Shown here: piece by piece, positions 6,322 through 9,478 of the stretch | Layout of the letters: the number at the start of each line of letters is the position of its first letter | How positions within the stretch are numbered: the stretch's first letter is position 1 | NCBI GenBank assembly: GCA_050015355.1 | Contig: JBEKBO010000149.1 | Span: 1-9,478, forward strand | Direction: 5' to 3' | Origin: CAWBRT01 sp050015355 | GTDB taxonomy: Bacteria > Acidobacteriota > Terriglobia > Terriglobales > Acidobacteriaceae | Length of the DNA: 9,478 nucleotides | The notes under the pieces: generated by a model | Databases searched by the model: none | Told to the model about the DNA's origin: nothing | What the model saw: the letters and a program-made list of their open reading frames with translations, nothing else | Position numbers and translations under genes: made by a program

Positions 6322-7346
6322 TCAATTCGCGGCTGCTGCTTTCGCCGCCACGATTTCGCGATAGAGAGATTCGCCGCTGGGAATCTTGCTGATCAGATCA
6401 GCGCGTATTGCGTTCGTGGCTTCAATCCAGGGCTTAGTGTCGACGTGAATAATGTGAACTCCCTTCTGCTCTATTTCTTTCAGCGCTTTGTCGGTGTCGC
6501 CTTTGTATAGCTTTATATCGTATTGGGCTGCCTGCTTCGCGGCATCGAGAATAGCATTTTGGTCGTCTTTAGGAAGCTTGTCATGACTGCTTTACTCATG
6601 AGGAAGACTATCGCCTGGTCATTGATGCGAGTAAGCGAATAGTTCTTTGCTACCTCCAGGAACTTGTCTTTAACAAACTGATCGGGTGGAGTATCGCCAC
6701 CATCTACAACGCCCTGCTGTACCGCCAAATACAGTTCGCTGTATGCCAATGGAGTAGGATTTGCTCCAAGCGCGCGAAATGCGTTTACATAGCCGGGACT
6801 TTGCAGAACCCGTATCTTAAGACCTTTCAGGTCGTTGAGCGTTCTGACGGGTTTATTGGCGGTAAAGACGTTGCGTTCCAGGCAAGAAAACCATGCCAGG
6901 CCAACGAGATCATGTTGGGGAAGCATATTCATAAACGTGTTTCCCACTGGACCTTGTAATATGCGGTTTGCCTGGTCCACGCTGTCAAACAGATAGGGCA
7001 CATCGAATATCTGCCATTCTTTCACGGTATTTTCTACTACCGCCTGCGCTATGATCGCCAGATCTTGCGTACCTGTCCTCACGGCCTGAGTCATCTGCAC
7101 CTCACCACCAAGCTGCGACTGCGGGTACACGGCGATTTCAATTCTCCCGTTCGTTTTGTCTTTCACTAACCGTGCAAACTCTAAAGAGGCTAATTGGTAG
7201 TGAGTGTCAATTGTCTGCACATGTCCCAAGCGCAAAACTATGTGAGCTGGCGTAGATTTGCTAGAATTGCAGCCGTAAACAACGGTAAGCATCGCTATTG
7301 AAAGAACGGTTGCAACCGCAGAGGTAACCTTCTTGCCGAAACTCAT
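6322..7346 (-). pseudogene. dctP: TRAP transporter substrate-binding lipoprotein DctP, frameshifted
   Basis: ATG 7346 has an excellent AGGGAGGA site (7353-7360) 6 nt upstream. The first frame runs 277 codons to 6513, but family similarity ends at Met255 (LMSKAVM, codon 6582-6584). From 6580 onward similarity continues in another frame: KLPKDDQNAILDAAKQAA, then WIEATNAIRADLISKIPSGESLY, ending at TGA 6322-6324. Restoring one missing base after that Met codon gives a 341-residue protein, the usual DctP size. The N-terminus is a signal peptide with a lipobox ending at Cys26 (VVYGC). Arg179 in GLKIRV is the conserved carboxylate-binding arginine, and PTPLAYSELYLAVQQGVVDG is a strong DctP signature. 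DctP binds an organic acid in the periplasm and hands it to DctQM. As written, the last quarter is lost and the transporter would probably be inactive. A sequencing or assembly deletion is a real alternative. Confidence 0.88.
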
Positions 7347-7461
7347 TTCGAATCCTCCCTGTCTCTAAAACTCGTGTGAAAAGCTGCTGTCGTGATGTCC
7401 TGCATGATGATTAGCGCACTGACGCTGCGCAACCGGAACATTCGTGCTGGGAGCAGCCGCC

Positions 7462-7671
7462 ATGGAACTCTTGCAGGATTTGCCAAACTCTGAATTCAAG
7501 ACCTTCTCGGAAAACAGCAAGTCCTTCGTACGCAGAAATGGGTTACGTAAACTGAAAAGACAGTTCATGAGCGTAGACGCTTGGCCGCGACGTCCGAAAG
7601 TATTTTGCGGACTGGGAGAAAGCGGCATTGGCCTTGAACTCAAGAGTGGGAAATCTCGAGGGATATCTTAG
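7462..7671 (+). CDS. Small hypothetical ORF divergent from dctP, doubtful
   Basis: ATG 7462 with GGGAG (7449-7453) 8 nt upstream opens 69 codons: MELLQDLPNSEFKTF…, then RQFMSVDAWPRRP, ending GKSRGIS. The protein is basic and soluble, with no signal peptide and no motif I recognise. It is divergent from dctP, where a regulator would be expected, but it is too short for any regulator family I know. An open frame on the opposite strand covers the same bases. It could be a gene fragment or a chance frame. Confidence 0.22.
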   Translation: MELLQDLPNSEFKTFSENSKSFVRRNGLRKLKRQFMSVDAWPRRPKVFCGLGESGIGLELKSGKSRGIS

Positions 7672-8363
7672 CTAAGATCTTGGTTCCTTGTCACGGTTTT
7701 TGGGAACCCGCAGCGGGATGGCAAGATCGCGAAGTGAGCATCGCTTTCCGCGGCTCTACCGGCCTTATTAGGCAGTTATCCGTTTGCGAGATTTTGCTTT
7801 GGCCGTTCTTCAACTAGGCGGGCGCGAGGTGGCGTTAGGCGCCCCTTGTCGGGCTTCGTGGCAGATTCGACGGCCTGAACGGATGGTCGGCCCCCGGAAA
7901 ATGAAACTTCCCGACGACCGCCCAAGTTCCGGATAGCTCGTCACGCTGACACAGTCGCCAAGCTGGAGTGCGGTATTGAACGGGTGCAGCGGCGTTCGTC
8001 TGGGGCAGAGAACGTTGGATGATTGTGCAGCACAGATCTTCTTGCCGTTTCGAGGACGCCTCAGAGGATCTCAACAGGAACTACATCGCCGGACCGCAAC
8101 TTGTTGCAGAGCAGCCGAATCACCTCTGCCCTGCGCCGACGAAGCTTTTCGAACTCCATTTCAAACTTTCTGATGAAGCAGCAAGCGCCGCAGTCCGGTT
8201 TAAACTCCCGGTGCTGTTTGCAGCGGATATCGATTTGGACAAGTGTTCGGCTCACCTGCTGTTCACGAACCCAGAGGTTTGGGGCCGGCATTGGCTGCGA
8301 CCAGAAGGCTGGATTTGGCGTGGGGCGCAACCGGCCATGAAGGGCTTCCACGCAGTGTTTAGG
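7672..8363. other. Stretch without a supportable gene
   Basis: Several overlapping frames are open on both strands, but none has a convincing start site, domain or consistent codon pattern. A short GGTTCC…GGAACC inverted repeat occurs at 7682-7708. On the - strand, protein-like text seems to switch frame around 7880-8010, which would fit a decayed gene. I cannot name one. Confidence 0.4.
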
Positions 8364-8385
8364 CGATAGCCTTTTGTGGCTATCG
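8364..8385 (-). terminator. 8-bp hairpin CGATAGCC / GGCTATCG, terminator-like
   Basis: The arms (8364-8371 and 8378-8385) are perfect and the loop is 6 nt. It lies 31 nt downstream of the stop of the small - strand ORF at 8417-8527. There is no following T-run on either strand, so a terminator call is tentative. Confidence 0.4.
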
Positions 8386-8416
8386 AAGCTGTTTCCTGGC
8401 CACAGATAATTCTCAG

Positions 8417-8527
8417 TTAACCGGGTTGTTTTCGAATTTCTTCGCGGGTGGGGCTGAATTCTGCGCCACAGTCTGCCACGCTGAGTCCGAGCAAAGTCAC
8501 CGTTACGATTCCAGGCCAGAGCTTCAT
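8417..8527 (-). CDS. Small exported or lipoprotein-like peptide, 36 residues
   Basis: ATG 8527 has a near-ideal AAGGAG (8534-8539) 6 nt upstream, and the frame ends at TAA 8417-8419. The product starts MKLWPGIVTVTLLGLSVADC: a Lys after Met, a hydrophobic core of about 14 residues, then a Cys at position 20. It continues with a short charged tail (FSPTREEIRKQPG). It resembles the tiny secreted or lipoprotein peptides common in proteobacteria, but the residue before Cys is Asp, which is atypical for a lipobox, so ordinary Sec export or membrane anchoring is as likely. A stable hairpin lies 31 nt downstream. It sits inside a larger unconvincing - strand frame (8061-8738), which I reject. No family recognised. 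Confidence 0.45.
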   Translation of the reverse strand: MKLWPGIVTVTLLGLSVADCGAEFSPTREEIRKQPG

Positions 8528-9239
8528 AGGAATCTCCTTGTTCAGCGCTGAATCGCTCGTGTTGTATTGCCTGCGAGCGGCTTGGCAAGGCCAAAGCGGC
8601 GAAGCCACGAAAGATGGACCGGTGCCGTACCATTTTGAACTTTGACCAATTCGAGTTTGAACCAAGACCCCGCTGCAACCCGTCATCAGGGAAATCGAAT
8701 TCCCTGATACGCCCCTGATAATTCCCTGTTCGATTCAACTCTTAAATTTGGTGATTGGTCCAATAACTTAAACAAAATTAGACGCTTACAGCGATAAATG
8801 CCGAATTAGACGGGCCGAATTCAGTAAAATTCCCTGTATTTTTCTCTGTTAGCAGGGAATTTGGCAAGAGAGCGGTTCGCTCGTGACTGCATCCTCCGCC
8901 AGTTCTTGAGTTTCCCTATCATTCCATGCCGAGTCTTACGCATTGGAAGCTGCCTGATGACGTAGCACGTTTCGGCCACGATTTCCGGATGAACACACGT
9001 ATCTTGCTGTTAATAAGAAGATTACGTCCTAAGAAATAACAGAATTCCCTGCGCGCATTGTCCTTTCGTAATTGATGAAAATTGAGTACTATCCAGTTCT
9101 GTTTCAAAGGAAATTACAGGCAATTCGGGGGTTGCCGAGGAGATAGCTCCAGCACCGCCCGAGTCCTCCCTGTTCAGGATTCTTGTAAGCAGGCCGTTTG
9201 GCGCAAGGCGCTAGAGGCCAACGAGAAAAGGAGAGCCTC
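8528..9239. other. 712-nt gene-poor interval holding the CAGGGAAT repeat field and a short leader
   Basis: The interval is AT-rich in its middle (8735-8830) and contains the repeat copies listed separately. Just before the last gene are two small hairpin-capable stretches (GGCAA/TTGCC at 9119-9136, and a GGAG/CTCC pair immediately after). No tRNA, known riboswitch core or convincing promoter was recognised. Confidence 0.4.
8685..9051. repeat. Field of CAGGGAAT / ATTCCCTG repeats in both orientations
   Basis: Copies are CAGGGAAAT (8687-8695), ATTCCCTG (8699-8706, 8721-8728, 8829-8836, 9044-9051) and CAGGGAAT (8853-8860). Two pairs form perfect inverted repeats: ATCAGGGAA/TTCCCTGAT (8685-8693 with 8700-8708) and AAATTCCCTG/CAGGGAATTT (8827-8836 with 8853-8862). 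Degenerate versions occur between them (GCCCCTGAT at 8711-8719, TTTCCCT near 8913). The pattern suggests a dispersed, decaying repeat element or recombination site cluster. From memory, similar CAGGGAAT-rich intergenic DNA is common in Bradyrhizobium-like genomes. Confidence 0.6.
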
Positions 9240-9478
9240 ATGCACGCATCGCGCACTCAGAAGGGACATTGGGTCCGTTTTGTCGCGGAGATACTCATCA
9301 TATTGTGCTCGGTCGGATTATTAGCCCAAGCCGAAGATAAGAATAAGAAGCCAGCAGCGAGCCCGCCTCCTAGAGCCGCGGCGCCCGCCAAAGCACCCGC
9401 CAGAGCGCCGGCTGCAACGGCATCCAAGCCCGCGAGCCGCCCCGCTCCTACCGCGAACAAGCCGAATGTCAGTGGGAC
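9240..9478 (+). CDS. Exported Ala/Pro/Lys-rich protein, N-terminal part; 3' end outside window
   Basis: ATG 9240 is preceded at 6 nt by AAAAGGAG (9226-9233), a strong ribosome binding site, and the frame stays open to the window edge (79 codons). The N-terminus has basic residues (HASRTQKGHWVR), a hydrophobic core (VAEILIILCSVGLLAQA) and a likely signal peptidase I site after AQA. The mature part starts EDKNKK and continues as a low-complexity stretch built from PPRAAAPAKAPARAP-like units. Such linkers often precede an envelope or periplasmic domain, but none is visible here. It belongs to a separate unit from the catabolic genes. I do not recognise the family. Confidence 0.75.
   Translation, partial: MHASRTQKGHWVRFVAEILIILCSVGLLAQAEDKNKKPAASPPPRAAAPAKAPARAPAATASKPASRPAPTANKPNVSG

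Noticed and set aside
7396..7431. Possible promoter for the TRAP operon (TTGCGC-N17-CATCAT on the - strand)
   Set aside because: Matches to the consensus boxes are weak (3 of 6 and 4 of 6), and no sigma-54 type GG-N10-GC element was seen.
7783..8010. Possible decayed gene on the - strand switching frame near 7880
   Set aside because: The impression rests only on protein-like wording in two frames. No homologue is recognised.
8019..8369. 116-codon + strand open frame containing protein-like text (KLPVLFAADIDLDK, NPEVWGRHWLRPEGW)
   Set aside because: There is no ribosome binding site or recognised family, and it overlaps other open frames. At most it is a gene fragment, so it was not called.
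8061..8738. 225-codon open frame on the - strand
   Set aside because: It reads through the CAGGGAAT repeats and over the small peptide gene in another frame, has no ribosome binding site or domain, and is rich in Arg, Ser and Pro as expected of a chance frame.
8867..8903. tRNA-like 3' end (GGTTCG … CCTCCGCCA)
   Set aside because: The spacing between a T-loop-like GGTTCG and the CCA does not fit a T-arm plus acceptor stem, and no matching 5' half is present.
9257..9460. 67-codon - strand Ala/Gly-rich frame
   Set aside because: It is antisense to the signal-peptide protein starting at 9240, an artefact of GC-rich Ala/Pro codons.
1..9478. CRISPR array, insertion sequence, integrase or rRNA
   Set aside because: No regularly spaced direct repeats, transposase or integrase motifs, or rRNA-like sequence were found on either strand.

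Overview
This window looks like an accessory catabolic locus from a Gram-negative bacterium, most likely a proteobacterium. The evidence is a complete TRAP transporter with a lipoprotein-type binding protein, MOFRL-type glycerate kinase, and ketopantoate-reductase and M24 paralogues. A Bradyrhizobium-like alphaproteobacterium is my guess from the style of the intergenic repeats at 8.69-9.05 kb. That guess rests on memory, not on a marker gene.

Layout. On the + strand at the left edge is the C-terminal end of a glycerate 2-kinase (1-336), followed 26 nt later by an enolase homologue (363-1661). Facing them on the - strand is a catabolic set. In transcription order it runs dctP (7346-6322, broken by a one-base frameshift), dctQ (6263-5733), dctM (5745-4477, overlapping dctQ by 13 nt), an M24 'pita-bread' hydrolase-like gene (4338-3181) and, after a palindrome-rich 489-nt gap, a ketopantoate-reductase-like dehydrogenase (2691-1762). 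From 7347 to 9239 coding content is poor: one doubtful small + ORF, one small exported peptide with a strong ribosome binding site, a hairpin, and a field of CAGGGAAT-type repeats in both orientations. At the right edge (9240 onward, +) a signal-peptide protein with an Ala/Pro/Lys-rich region begins and runs out of the window.

How it may work. The TRAP system would import a small organic acid. The M24-like protein, the NAD(P)H-dependent ketoacid reductase and the kinase plus enolase-like pair would then process it. Textbook logic for the + strand pair is glycerate to 2-phosphoglycerate to phosphoenolpyruvate.

The most notable observation is that the enolase homologue keeps its metal ligands and both active-site lysines but has lost three classical catalytic or phosphate-side residues (His to Tyr156, Glu to Tyr208, His to Gly364). 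It is therefore probably not an ordinary enolase. The M24 protein likewise lacks one metal-ligand Glu (Lys345) and the shuttle His (Val323). Two neighbouring catabolic enzymes with re-tooled active sites suggest an uncharacterised acid-degradation route. The substrate cannot be read from the sequence.
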